DNA of 64,000 nucleotides, taken from Granulicella sp. S156. Lineage in GTDB: Bacteria > Acidobacteriota > Terriglobia > Terriglobales > Acidobacteriaceae. Positions 34,251 through 42,500 of this stretch are shown piece after piece (position 1 is the stretch's first letter; each line of letters starts with the position of its first letter). Made by a program: the position numbers and the translations under genes. Location: contig NZ_LMUH01000026.1 of assembly GCF_009766105.1 (NCBI RefSeq), positions 671,851-735,850 of the forward strand. Reading direction: 5' to 3'. The notes below the pieces were generated by a model, which searched no databases, had not been told where the DNA came from, and worked only from the letters and a program-made list of their open reading frames with translations.

Positions 34251-35396
34251 ATGATGCGGAGACCTGCGGGTGTAGTCTTTTCGGCGATTGTGCTTGGTCT
34301 GGCGGCGGCGATGCTGTGCCTGTTAGCCGGCTTCTCAGTATTGGGAGCTATCATCATGCGGCACACGCCCATGACGATAGAGGCTCCCGGGGTGCCTCAG
34401 TCTTCGAGCTTCATGCTGGGCGTCATGGCCTTCTCCGTGCTGCTCTATCTTGCGCTGGCAGTATGGGCGATCACTACGGTTGTCGGCCTGTTCCGTATGA
34501 GGAACTGGGCGCGCATCTCGATCATGGTCATCGGCGGAGGGATTGCGCTGATCGGCCTTTTCTCCATGCTGGTGTGCGCGGCTATGCCGGCGATGATGAA
34601 GTCCTTGCCCATGCCGCCGAATACAAATCCTGCCGTGCTGCGCGGCACCTTCCTCTTCATGGCGATCGTGTGGCTGGTCATAGCCTCTATCGGCATATGG
34701 TGGCTGGTGTACTTTGCACTGCGGCGCACGCGAGAAGCCTTTGCCCAGGCTGCTCTGCAGCGGGGACTACCGTTGTCAGGCACCGGCAGGATCCCAGCCT
34801 ACCCGGCAACATCTTCTCCGATGACCGACTTCACTGTCGCGCGGCCGATGGTCTACGAACCTCCACCCCTTCCAGTGGAAACCTACTTGCCACCGATCGC
34901 CGCTACCCAACCTGCAGCACCGGCGAGGCCTGTTTCGATCACGATCATCGCCGTGCTGATGCTTCTCGGTACAGCTACAACCGTGTTCATGATGCTGCTG
35001 CCGATTCCCGCGTTTTTCTTTGGTGTGGTGTTGCCGGGCTGGACCGGTCACGTTCTCTATCTGGTGTTCGCCTGCCTGTCGGGAGTTGCCGGCGTTGGCC
35101 TGCTCAAGCTGCAGAAACCTGCGTGGGTACTGAGCTTTGCGTTATACGGCCTCGGACTCCTGAGTGTTCTGTCGATGGCGCTGCCAGGCATTCGCCATCG
35201 ACTGCTCGACTACCAGCAGAATCTGTCACACACGATGGGCATGGGCATGCCGGCACCTGTCTTCAATACGAGCATCATGAATTTTTTTCTTCTCTATGGC
35301 ATGGCTTTCGATGTGCTCGTCTTCGTTTTTCTGATGGTGCTGCTGTGGCGAGCGCGCTGGGCCTTTGAGAGCCGTTCCCCTGCTCAGGGAATCTAA
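34251..35396 (+). CDS. Multi-pass membrane protein, paralogue of the next gene
   Basis: 381 aa from ATG 34251. Seen: about seven hydrophobic segments. Four helices occupy the N-terminal half, ending WWLVYFALRRTREAFAQAAL (about 147-166); a Pro-rich loop (about 190-225) follows, then a C-terminal half of three or four helices. The N-terminal half matches the whole of the neighbour at 35459 (see there). The ATG is set by MMRRPAGVVFSAIVLGL in line with the paralogue's MIKRPVGVVISATTLGL. Function unknown. Confidence 0.7.
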   Translation: MMRRPAGVVFSAIVLGLAAAMLCLLAGFSVLGAIIMRHTPMTIEAPGVPQSSSFMLGVMAFSVLLYLALAVWAITTVVGLFRMRNWARISIMVIGGGIALIGLFSMLVCAAMPAMMKSLPMPPNTNPAVLRGTFLFMAIVWLVIASIGIWWLVYFALRRTREAFAQAALQRGLPLSGTGRIPAYPATSSPMTDFTVARPMVYEPPPLPVETYLPPIAATQPAAPARPVSITIIAVLMLLGTATTVFMMLLPIPAFFFGVVLPGWTGHVLYLVFACLSGVAGVGLLKLQKPAWVLSFALYGLGLLSVLSMALPGIRHRLLDYQQNLSHTMGMGMPAPVFNTSIMNFFLLYGMAFDVLVFVFLMVLLWRARWAFESRSPAQGI

Positions 35397-35458
35397 AAGC
35401 CGTACCGCCGAATGAAAAGAGCGTTTCTACCTTTACATCTTCTTTGTACACTTGTGCC

Positions 35459-35968
35459 ATGATAAAGCGACCTGTGGGCGTGGTGATTTCGGCGACTACG
35501 CTTGGCCTGGTTGTGTTGCTTGGCGTATTCGCACTCCATGTAGTTCATCACATAGAATCCGCGTCCTGGGCCATGACAACCCAATTGTTCCAGCTCGCAC
35601 TGGCCGCCTGGGCGATCAGTACGATTGTCGGGCTTTTTCGCATGCGGAGCTGGGCGCGCACTTCGATGATGGTCATTGGCGGCTGCCTCGCGGGAAGCTG
35701 CCTCTTCGGCGCCATGAGGGTGGTCATCGTACCGCTCCTGTTAAGAACTACCCCGGGGCCGTTGGTGGAAGGTCCTTTGTGGTTCGAGCATCAGTTGCAT
35801 ACTGCGTTTTCCATCGTAGCCACGATGTTTCTTTTCATAGCAGCGGTATTTCTTTTCGTAGCAGCCATCGGTGTGTGGTGGTTGGTGTATTTTTCACTGC
35901 GACGCACGCGAGAAGCCTTCGCGCAGGCCGCGTCATCCGGTAACGTAACGGATCAGGCGGCGGCGTAG
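35459..35968 (+). CDS. Membrane protein, shorter tandem paralogue
   Basis: 169 aa. Seen: the same order of segments as residues 1-170 of the upstream gene, including LFRMRSWARTSMMVIGGC and WWLVYFSLRRTREAFAQAA. The bases before both starts are also alike (acacttg(c/t)gccatgat), so the copied unit includes part of the 5' leader. It lacks the C-terminal helical half. It ends 16 bp inside the convergent pheA gene. Function unknown. Confidence 0.7.
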   Translation: MIKRPVGVVISATTLGLVVLLGVFALHVVHHIESASWAMTTQLFQLALAAWAISTIVGLFRMRSWARTSMMVIGGCLAGSCLFGAMRVVIVPLLLRTTPGPLVEGPLWFEHQLHTAFSIVATMFLFIAAVFLFVAAIGVWWLVYFSLRRTREAFAQAASSGNVTDQAAA

Positions 35969-36795
35969 CGGCCAAGTTCCTTCACCATGCTGCATTCGCG
36001 CTTCAGGGCCAGCAATGCAGCGTCTGCGCTGGCGGCGTCTGCAAAGCGGAAGTCGACGTAGAAGACATACTCCCACGGCTTACCCGGCACCGGGCGCGAT
36101 TCGATCTTGGTGAGGTCGACGCCGGCCTCAGCCAGCTGCTGTAGTGCGGCTACCAGGGTCCCGGGACGATGCTGGATGGCGAACGCAACACTGAGTTTAT
36201 CGGGCGGCGCCAGCCCTTCGGGTCTGGGAGCGTCAGCTCGATGCAACAGATGGAAGCGCGTGTAGTTCTCGACGTGGTCTTCGATACCCGCAACCAGGAT
36301 CTCCGCGCCATACACCTTTGCGGCAAGCGCTGGAGCAACGCCGGCCGTATCGCGCAGGCCTTCTGCCATGATGTGTTTCACGCTGCCCGCCGTATCGTAG
36401 AATGGCAGCGCATGAGCACCCTCCAGTGCCGCGAGATAACGACGACACTGCGACAGGGCGACAGGGTGCGAGAGCACGGAGCGAACCTCTTCGAGCCGAA
36501 CTCCTGGCACAACCATCAAATTATGCCGAATACGCAGCAGGCTCTCACGGTCGATGCGGATGGGGTTTTCGAGCAGCAGGTCGTAGTGCTCGGCGACCGA
36601 ACCGTGCAGACTGTTTTCTATCGGCAGCACGGCACCGTCCACTTCGCCATGGAGCACGGCGCGCACCACTTCGGCCGATACGCTGCACGGCACAATCTCT
36701 ACTTCACCGAGCATCTCCAACACAGCCATGTGGCTGTTGGAGCCGCGCTCCCCTTGAATTGCTATGGCACGAACACTGCGGTTGGACGATGGCAT
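35953..36795 (-). CDS. pheA: Prephenate dehydratase
   Basis: 280 aa from ATG 36795; the frame to 36918 is open but the extra part does not fit the family. Seen: N-terminal IAIQGERGSNSHMAVLEML, PIENSLHGSVAEHYDLLL, the catalytic Thr in NYTRFHLL, and a C-terminal ACT domain (VAFAIQHRPGTLVAALQQLAEAGVDLTKIES, split by its turn) with the ESRP motif. Role: converts prephenate to phenylpyruvate in phenylalanine synthesis, with feedback inhibition by Phe through the ACT domain. Not fused to chorismate mutase. Convergent overlap of 16 bp with the membrane-protein gene. Confidence 0.95.
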   Translation of the reverse strand: MPSSNRSVRAIAIQGERGSNSHMAVLEMLGEVEIVPCSVSAEVVRAVLHGEVDGAVLPIENSLHGSVAEHYDLLLENPIRIDRESLLRIRHNLMVVPGVRLEEVRSVLSHPVALSQCRRYLAALEGAHALPFYDTAGSVKHIMAEGLRDTAGVAPALAAKVYGAEILVAGIEDHVENYTRFHLLHRADAPRPEGLAPPDKLSVAFAIQHRPGTLVAALQQLAEAGVDLTKIESRPVPGKPWEYVFYVDFRFADAASADAALLALKRECSMVKELGRYAAA

Positions 36796-36833
36796 ATATA
36801 CCCTTAGGGTTGCTCCCCACCCCAAGGATATAT
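36794..36833. promoter_or_regulatory. Imperfect palindrome at the pheA start
   Basis: Flanking atatata and tatatat arms, with ccctta..aagg inside, surround a C-rich centre immediately upstream of and overlapping the pheA start. It may be an operator or part of a promoter for pheA (minus) or for the divergent small gene at 36952. Confidence 0.35.
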
Positions 36834-36951
36834 ATCCCTGCGAAATGGCAACCTCATCTCTCTCTGCCGCACCATACCATACACAACGCCTGACGAACGG
36901 CGACGGCCTACGGCACACGATTGCCGAGGTATTGGCTAGGAGAACAGCATT

Positions 36952-37098
36952 ATGCTTTGGACAATCATCGTCATTCTTTTTATCTTGTGGCTTCTCGGCT
37001 TCACTTTACACGTTGGCGGCGCACTGATTCACCTGCTTCTGGTGGTCGCGGTCGTCGTACTTATCTTCAATCTCATCACAGGCCGACGGGGCCTCTAA
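36952..37098 (+). CDS. Small membrane peptide (48 aa), lmo0937-like
   Basis: ATG 36952 to TAA 37096-37098 with AGGAG upstream. The product is almost wholly hydrophobic (MLWTIIVILFILWLLGFTLH, then HLLLVVAVVVLIFNLITGRR split by a Gly-rich turn), the pattern of the lmo0937/DUF5670-type small stress-induced membrane proteins. It precedes the CsbD-like gene by 77 bp on the same strand, a common pairing of stress genes. Cytoplasmic-membrane protein; mechanism unknown. Confidence 0.75.
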   Translation: MLWTIIVILFILWLLGFTLHVGGALIHLLLVVAVVVLIFNLITGRRGL

Positions 37099-37175
37099 GC
37101 ACTATAAGGGAGCACGTTCAGACGGATTTGGATCCGTTGTCCCAACTTGGCGTATAGCCACAAAGGAGCACAGCT

Positions 37176-37484
37176 ATGAGTACCACTACCAGCGAAAGCA
37201 CTCTCAAGGGTAAGGTCAACGAAGTTGCCGGCAAGATCAAGCAAGGTGCGGGCGAAGCACTCAACAACCAGAAGCTGGCCAACTCGGGCGCTGCGCAACA
37301 GGTCAAAGGACACGCGCAACAAGCCTGGGGAGCGGTACAGGAAGCCGCCCATGACACCGAAGAACGCAACCGGCCTGGATTTGAGAAGACTGCGCATGAC
37401 GTACGCGAGAAGCTGACCTCGTCTGCGGAGCATCTGAAAGAAAGCATCAAGCACGAGGCCGATAGCTACAAAAATCGCGGCTAG
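37176..37484 (+). CDS. CsbD-family stress-response protein
   Basis: 102 aa, hydrophilic and highly charged. Seen: the CsbD-like core LKGKVNEVAGKIKQGAGEAL near residue 10, followed by Ala/Gln-rich helical sequence (GAAQQVKGHAQQAWGAVQEA) and a KES/HEAD tail. Family knowledge: CsbD proteins are small, heat-stable and induced by general stress, with no known enzyme activity. An AAAGGAG lies before the ATG. Likely co-expressed with the preceding 48-aa membrane peptide. Confidence 0.9.
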   Translation: MSTTTSESTLKGKVNEVAGKIKQGAGEALNNQKLANSGAAQQVKGHAQQAWGAVQEAAHDTEERNRPGFEKTAHDVREKLTSSAEHLKESIKHEADSYKNRG

Positions 37485-37535
37485 GCAAGCTAAAAGCTGT
37501 TCTACTATCCTCCACAAGCACAGGCACCTAGGCTG

Positions 37536-37560
37536 GAGCACGATGATTTATCGTGCTCCG
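37536..37560 (+). terminator. Hairpin after the CsbD-like gene
   Basis: Perfect 10-bp stem ggagcacgat/atcgtgctcc with loop gattt, 52 bp after the CsbD-like stop and just before the convergent ubiA-like stop at 37590. No T-run follows on the plus strand, so efficiency is uncertain. Confidence 0.55.
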
Positions 37561-37589
37561 GCCAGATGCTATGCCTATGGATGAATCTG

Positions 37590-38456
37590 CTACCGGCGAT
37601 GTAATACATCTGCAGCGACAAAAGCGAAGAACACCACAGAGATCACACCATTGAGCGTAAAGAAAGCAGCATTCATCCGTCGCAGATCATGCGGCGAGAT
37701 GATGACGTGCTCATAGGCCAGCAGTACGATCACGAGAATGATGCCGGCCAGCGCGATCATGCCCAAACCAAACGCGTGTAGCAGGACAAACAGCAAAGCC
37801 ACCATACTCAGGTGCATTAAGCGAGCAATCCAGAAGGCGCCTTCCAGACCAAACGCCTGCGGAACGCTGTTTAATCCCACCTTGCGGTCATGGTCAAAGT
37901 CCTGGCAGGCGTAGAGCACATCGAAACCGCCAACCCAAAGAATGACGATACCCGTCAGCAGCAGCACGCGTGGCGAGAGTGTGCCGCGAACGGCGATCCA
38001 TGCAGCCGAGGGCGCGATGCCCAGCGCCAACCCCAACACAAGATGCGACCAGCGCGTGATGCGCTTCATGTAGCTGTATGCCAGTACGACGGCCAGCGCA
38101 ACGGGCGCGAGCTCCAGCGTCAGCCGGTTGAGCATGGCTGCGCCAAGAAAGAACACACCTGACGCCAGGATCGTGAAGCAAAGCACGAAAGACTTCGACA
38201 GGTCGCCCTTCGGCAACGCCCTGGTTGCGGTGCGAGGATTCGCAGCATCGAGCTCGCTATCAGCCAGGCGATTGAAGGCCATCGCTGCACTGCGAGCTCC
38301 GACCATGCAGACGACGATCCAGCAGAGGACACGCACTGAAGGCCAGCCATCTGCCGCGAGAACCGCGCCCGTCAAGGCAAACGGGAGGGCAAAGATCGAG
38401 TGCTCCCACTTGATCATTTCGAGCGTGACGCGCGTACTGCGAAGAACATTTTCCAT
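37590..38456 (-). CDS. UbiA-type aromatic prenyltransferase (MqnP/4-hydroxybenzoate type)
   Basis: 288 aa, eight or nine membrane helices. Seen: the first Asp-rich motif FNRLADSELDAANPRTATR (about 61-79) and the second YACQDFDHDRKVGLNSVP (about 183-200), which bind the Mg-prenyl diphosphate. The length and the NPRTATR ending fit the group found with futalosine-pathway menaquinone synthesis (MqnP) or the 4-hydroxybenzoate prenyltransferase. Inner membrane. No other quinone gene lies next to it, so the exact ring substrate is not fixed. Confidence 0.85.
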   Translation of the reverse strand: MENVLRSTRVTLEMIKWEHSIFALPFALTGAVLAADGWPSVRVLCWIVVCMVGARSAAMAFNRLADSELDAANPRTATRALPKGDLSKSFVLCFTILASGVFFLGAAMLNRLTLELAPVALAVVLAYSYMKRITRWSHLVLGLALGIAPSAAWIAVRGTLSPRVLLLTGIVILWVGGFDVLYACQDFDHDRKVGLNSVPQAFGLEGAFWIARLMHLSMVALLFVLLHAFGLGMIALAGIILVIVLLAYEHVIISPHDLRRMNAAFFTLNGVISVVFFAFVAADVLHRR

Positions 38457-38502
38457 CTGCTTCTATCGTAATCGTTCTTGAGGATCAACCTAAAATTGCC
38501 AC

Positions 38503-38546
38503 CTCGACCGAAGACGGCAATAACGCTGCCTTCGGTCGAGATGACA
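38503..38546. repeat. Interspersed repeat family B, inverted pair
   Basis: ctcgaccgaag (38503-38513) and cttcggtcgag (38530-38540) form an 11-bp perfect inverted pair. The right arm continues into the full unit ccttcggtcgagatgaca (38529-38546), which also occurs at 14529. A REP-like stem-loop element upstream of the ubiA-like gene. Confidence 0.7.
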
Positions 38547-38594
38547 AAGTGGTGGAAGGTTCGAAAATGACTTCACATCAACACTGAAATCTTT

Positions 38595-39365
38595 TTAGTG
38601 CTCCGGTTGCTGCCCGGCAATCTGCAGATGGTTCTCGACCGAAAAGACTCCGGGGACGCCATTGGCACGGATGCCTGCGGTGTCACGATCGGCCTTGCTA
38701 TCCACAACGCCGTTCAGCGTGACATGCCCGTTGACGACGGTAATCCGGATCGTCTTTGCCGGATCCAGAGCATATCGATTCAGCGAGGGATAGCCGTAGA
38801 TGGCTCTCGCTTCCGCAATGCGAATGCGGTCATCCATGGGCGATACCGGGGCCACTTCCAGGTTGTCGACGATGTCGCGCACACCTGGCGTATTAGCCAC
38901 GAGGCTAATCGCCGAGTCCTTGTCCATGGGCCCATACACCGTACCGCCCAGCGTTACCACGCCATGATCGACGCCCAGCGTGATGTTGTTGTACACCGTC
39001 GTTCCATAGCCCACGCGGTCATAGACCAGCGCCTTACCCAGCTTGTCGTGCAAGGCAGCATCGCTGATACCTTCGGGTACTGCAACCTCGATCCGGTTAT
39101 TGATCGCGGTCGCGTTCTTGGCATGATGCGCTTTGCGCTCTGCATCTTCCTTATCGCTAAACCGCTGTACCTGGCCGTTGAGTTTGACGACGCCGTCATT
39201 AACGGTCACCTGCACATCGCTGAATCGCTTGTTGCTAAGTTCCTTCTGGACATCGGCACGAATCTGCGCATCGGAAGGAGCCTGCGCGTGGATCGCGGTG
39301 GGGGCTGCGAGCATAAGGCTCAATACAGGGGAGAGGATGAATCCAAGCCGAGACGTAAGTCGCAT
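38595..39365 (-). CDS. Periplasmic BON-domain protein, three domains
   Basis: 256 aa from ATG 39365 with GGAG eight bases upstream (frame opens at 39404). Seen: a signal peptide ending AIHAQ, then three BON domains. The first (about 35-95) contains KLNGQVQRFSDKEDAERKA, the second (100-170) ITLGVDHGVVTLGGTVYG, and the third (175-250) ITVVNGHVTLNGVVDSKADR. Family knowledge: BON domains bind membranes or phospholipids and occur in OsmY-like periplasmic proteins. Alone in the operon. Likely role: envelope stress or maintenance. Confidence 0.85.
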   Translation of the reverse strand: MRLTSRLGFILSPVLSLMLAAPTAIHAQAPSDAQIRADVQKELSNKRFSDVQVTVNDGVVKLNGQVQRFSDKEDAERKAHHAKNATAINNRIEVAVPEGISDAALHDKLGKALVYDRVGYGTTVYNNITLGVDHGVVTLGGTVYGPMDKDSAISLVANTPGVRDIVDNLEVAPVSPMDDRIRIAEARAIYGYPSLNRYALDPAKTIRITVVNGHVTLNGVVDSKADRDTAGIRANGVPGVFSVENHLQIAGQQPEH

Positions 39366-39565
39366 AAAAGACACTCCGAAGAGCCGCGAGAAGCTGGCGG
39401 GCATCTAACTGCTACTACAGCAGCTTAGACGCACCAGAGGATCTTGGGGATAATAAATTTTGCGAGTGTCGTCAGCGGTGTCGCGACCCAACACAGTATC
39501 TTTTTGCCACTTCAATCTGCTTTTGAAAATTAGACCAGGGTTCGCTAATCCACTGGTCTCCACAC

Positions 39566-42500
39566 CTACCGATAGCGCTTGCGGATCTTATAGACGATCG
39601 AGAACACGTTCGATTCGTCGCGGGTTGCGACTATCGATTTGTTCTCGTCGATCTGATACTGCACCTGGATGAGTTCCTGCGCGGTCTGGTTCACATTGGT
39701 GGCGAAGAGCAGCGTCAGTTGCTTGGAGAGAGGCTCCTGCACCGTGATGCGCGCTGCCGAGTTGCCCAGCGTCCCTACAAAGGACGGATCGATCTTGACC
39801 GAACCGGCGCCGAACAGCTTGCCCACGCGGCTCGAAACGGTTGCGTTGAGCGCGCCGCCGAGCAACGCGCTGGTGGTGGGATCGGTGCCCGCCTGCACCT
39901 GCTGCTCCTGGTAAAGCTGCGCCTCTTCCTGCGTGCGCCCGAGGGCGAGCAGGTTGAAGATGTCGGCTTCGGCGAGCGGCGGCTCAGAACGATAGGTGGT
40001 TTTCAGGTTCGACGTCGTGCCATGCACGCCGATGGTGAGATCGTAGCTCTCCACGCGCGCGGTGGCATCGAGGTCGATCGTCGGGTCGATGCGCACGGGA
40101 TTGCTGAAGTAGATATTCCCGCGCTCGAGCTCATACTTCGTTCCTGCAAAGGTCGCGCTGCCGTCGATAATCTGGATACGTCCCAGCACGCTGGGTATCG
40201 CAAGTGTGCCGCGAATGGTGAGATCGACATTGCCCGCGAGCTTTGCGTAGGAGTTCTGGAAGTCGAGCTGCGGCGAACTCGTAACATGAACGTCAAGATG
40301 AATCTTGTTCGTCGCCGAGTTCGGATCGGAGACCGATTCTACCCCGCCCGACCCAGCAAAGGCAGCGAAGTCCACATCTGGACCAACACCAAAACGCGTA
40401 ATCAACACAGTGCCGGAGAGCAATAGAGACTGCTGCGTGCCCTGCAGACGGAAGTTTGCGTTCGCCGTTGAGCTCAGGCCATAGAGCCGTACGCGCACGT
40501 TCTCGCCGGTCGCAGTCAAGTCAGAGAACAACCCTTTCTGATAACTGATCGACCCGCCCAGCTTAAGCTGGCCGCCGCCGGTCGTCGCAGTCAGGTTCTG
40601 CACGGTCAGACGGTTCTCGTTGAAGACCATCGTTCCGTTCAGGTTGCTAAGGCCATTGGGAATACCGTCCATCGCTATGTTCACGTTCTGAAACTGCACA
40701 TTGCCGGTCAGCGAAGGCTGCATCAATCGCCCGTCGGCCGCTACCTTGAACGTGACTTTGCCCGAAGTATTGAGGTCGGGATCGAAGGTATGCGCGATCA
40801 TCATGCTGATGTTGCCGTTCGCACTCAATTTGATCTCGCCCCCCTGAGGATTGCTGTTGCCGAGGACTTGCAACGTTCCCCCGGCATGGAGGTCGGTATC
40901 CTGCCCAGTAATGTGCATCTGCTCAACTGAGACTATGCCGTTACGCAGACTCGCACGCAATGGCTCAGCTGTCTTCAACTCGACTCCCTGGAGCTTGAAG
41001 TCGAAGGTACCAAACTCAGCGGTCCCGGCTAGCTGCATCGGCTTGGCTGCAGGGCCGCTGACGGTGACAGTGCCGTCGATGATAGAGCTGGTCTGGACCA
41101 GTCCCGGGGAGAACAGAGCAATGGGCTTGGAGACATCGAAGCCGGAGAACAAGAGCTTTGCCTGCGTCTGATAGTCGCCCAGCAGCGACGTCTGGCCGTT
41201 GGCCGACACCTGCGCTCCGACCATATTCGAATGCAGGTCGTAGAAGACGGTCGAACCAGTGCTGTTGGCCGTTGCGCTGAACTCGCCAAGCGGCTTGCCA
41301 TCGACCGTAATGTTCGTCACTCCAAGCTTTGCGTGCAGGTTCGGCTGCTGCGCGGTGCCATCGACCGTCGCATCTAACGAGAGCACACCATCGGCATCTG
41401 AATTCGCTTTGCGAACGACATCGAGCTTGGAGAGTTGCAGGTTGTCCCCCAGCACGTGAGCGGTGATGCGTTTGCTTACAAGGTTGTAGCCACCGTTGCC
41501 TGTAACCGACATTCCATGTGCCCGCACGAGGAAGTGTGACGCATTGATCTGCTGGCCCTGCATGGTCGCATCGACCGAGACAGTCTGGTAGTTCTCTCCG
41601 TAAGCCGCACCGTTGGTCAGCGTGATGTTTCCACTGCCGTTCAGATTTTTGGCCGTACCGGCTACATGAGCGTTGATGTTGGCCGTGCCGGTGACAGGAA
41701 CCTTACTCTGCTGCCCGATGATCTGCAGCATGTCGGCAACCTGAGCGTTGGCCAGCTTCACAGTCGTGTTGATGCCCAGATCCCCGTCCCATACATAATC
41801 GACAGCGCCGCGACGGGAGACGACCTTCCGCGGCTCAAAGGTTCCTGTTACGTTGAGCAACGCCGTCCCACGCTTGATGGTGGAGCTGGCGATGGCGATG
41901 CCGCTGTTGGGCGAGTACTCGGCATCGGCAACGAGGGAGTCCATCTGAAAGTCTGCCGCAGTCCCCAATTTGGCTTCGATGTTCTCAGCCGTAACGTGGC
42001 CCTTCACATCGAGATTGCGTATAGCCCCCTTCGCAGAGCCGCTGAACACCAGCGCACCATGCAGCACGACGGGGATCGCTGCAGTTCCCTTCTTGCCATT
42101 GGCTTCCAGGCCAAGCGTCTGCAGCAACTGGTCGAACTCACCAAGATCATGCGCTTGCAGATTGACCTGCAGCGCCGTGAGCGGGTCGCCGTTGTTGACG
42201 CCGAGTATCCCGTTGACCTGCAGCACGCTGGCGGGCGTCTGCACTGCCAGGCGTGTAATGTTTACGGACTGCGTTCGGCCGTCATAGTGTGCCAACGTCT
42301 GGCCGGTCACAGGAATATTCGAGAGAGCGCGGCTGCGCGCGACACCCGTCGGCACAAGCTGCAGGTCGCCATCTACCTGCACAGTCTTCGAGACATCGTT
42401 GCCTGGCCCTCCCCATTCCACCTTCACCGGTCCCGTCACCGCAGTATCGAAACCGAGATCGCCGTAGTCTTCGGGAGCCGTGACATCCATGATCGTGCGC

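Noticed and set aside
36794-36833. Phe-dependent T-box or other riboswitch before pheA
   Set aside because: No specifier loop, T-box sequence or long leader was seen; the palindrome touches the start codon, too short for a riboswitch.
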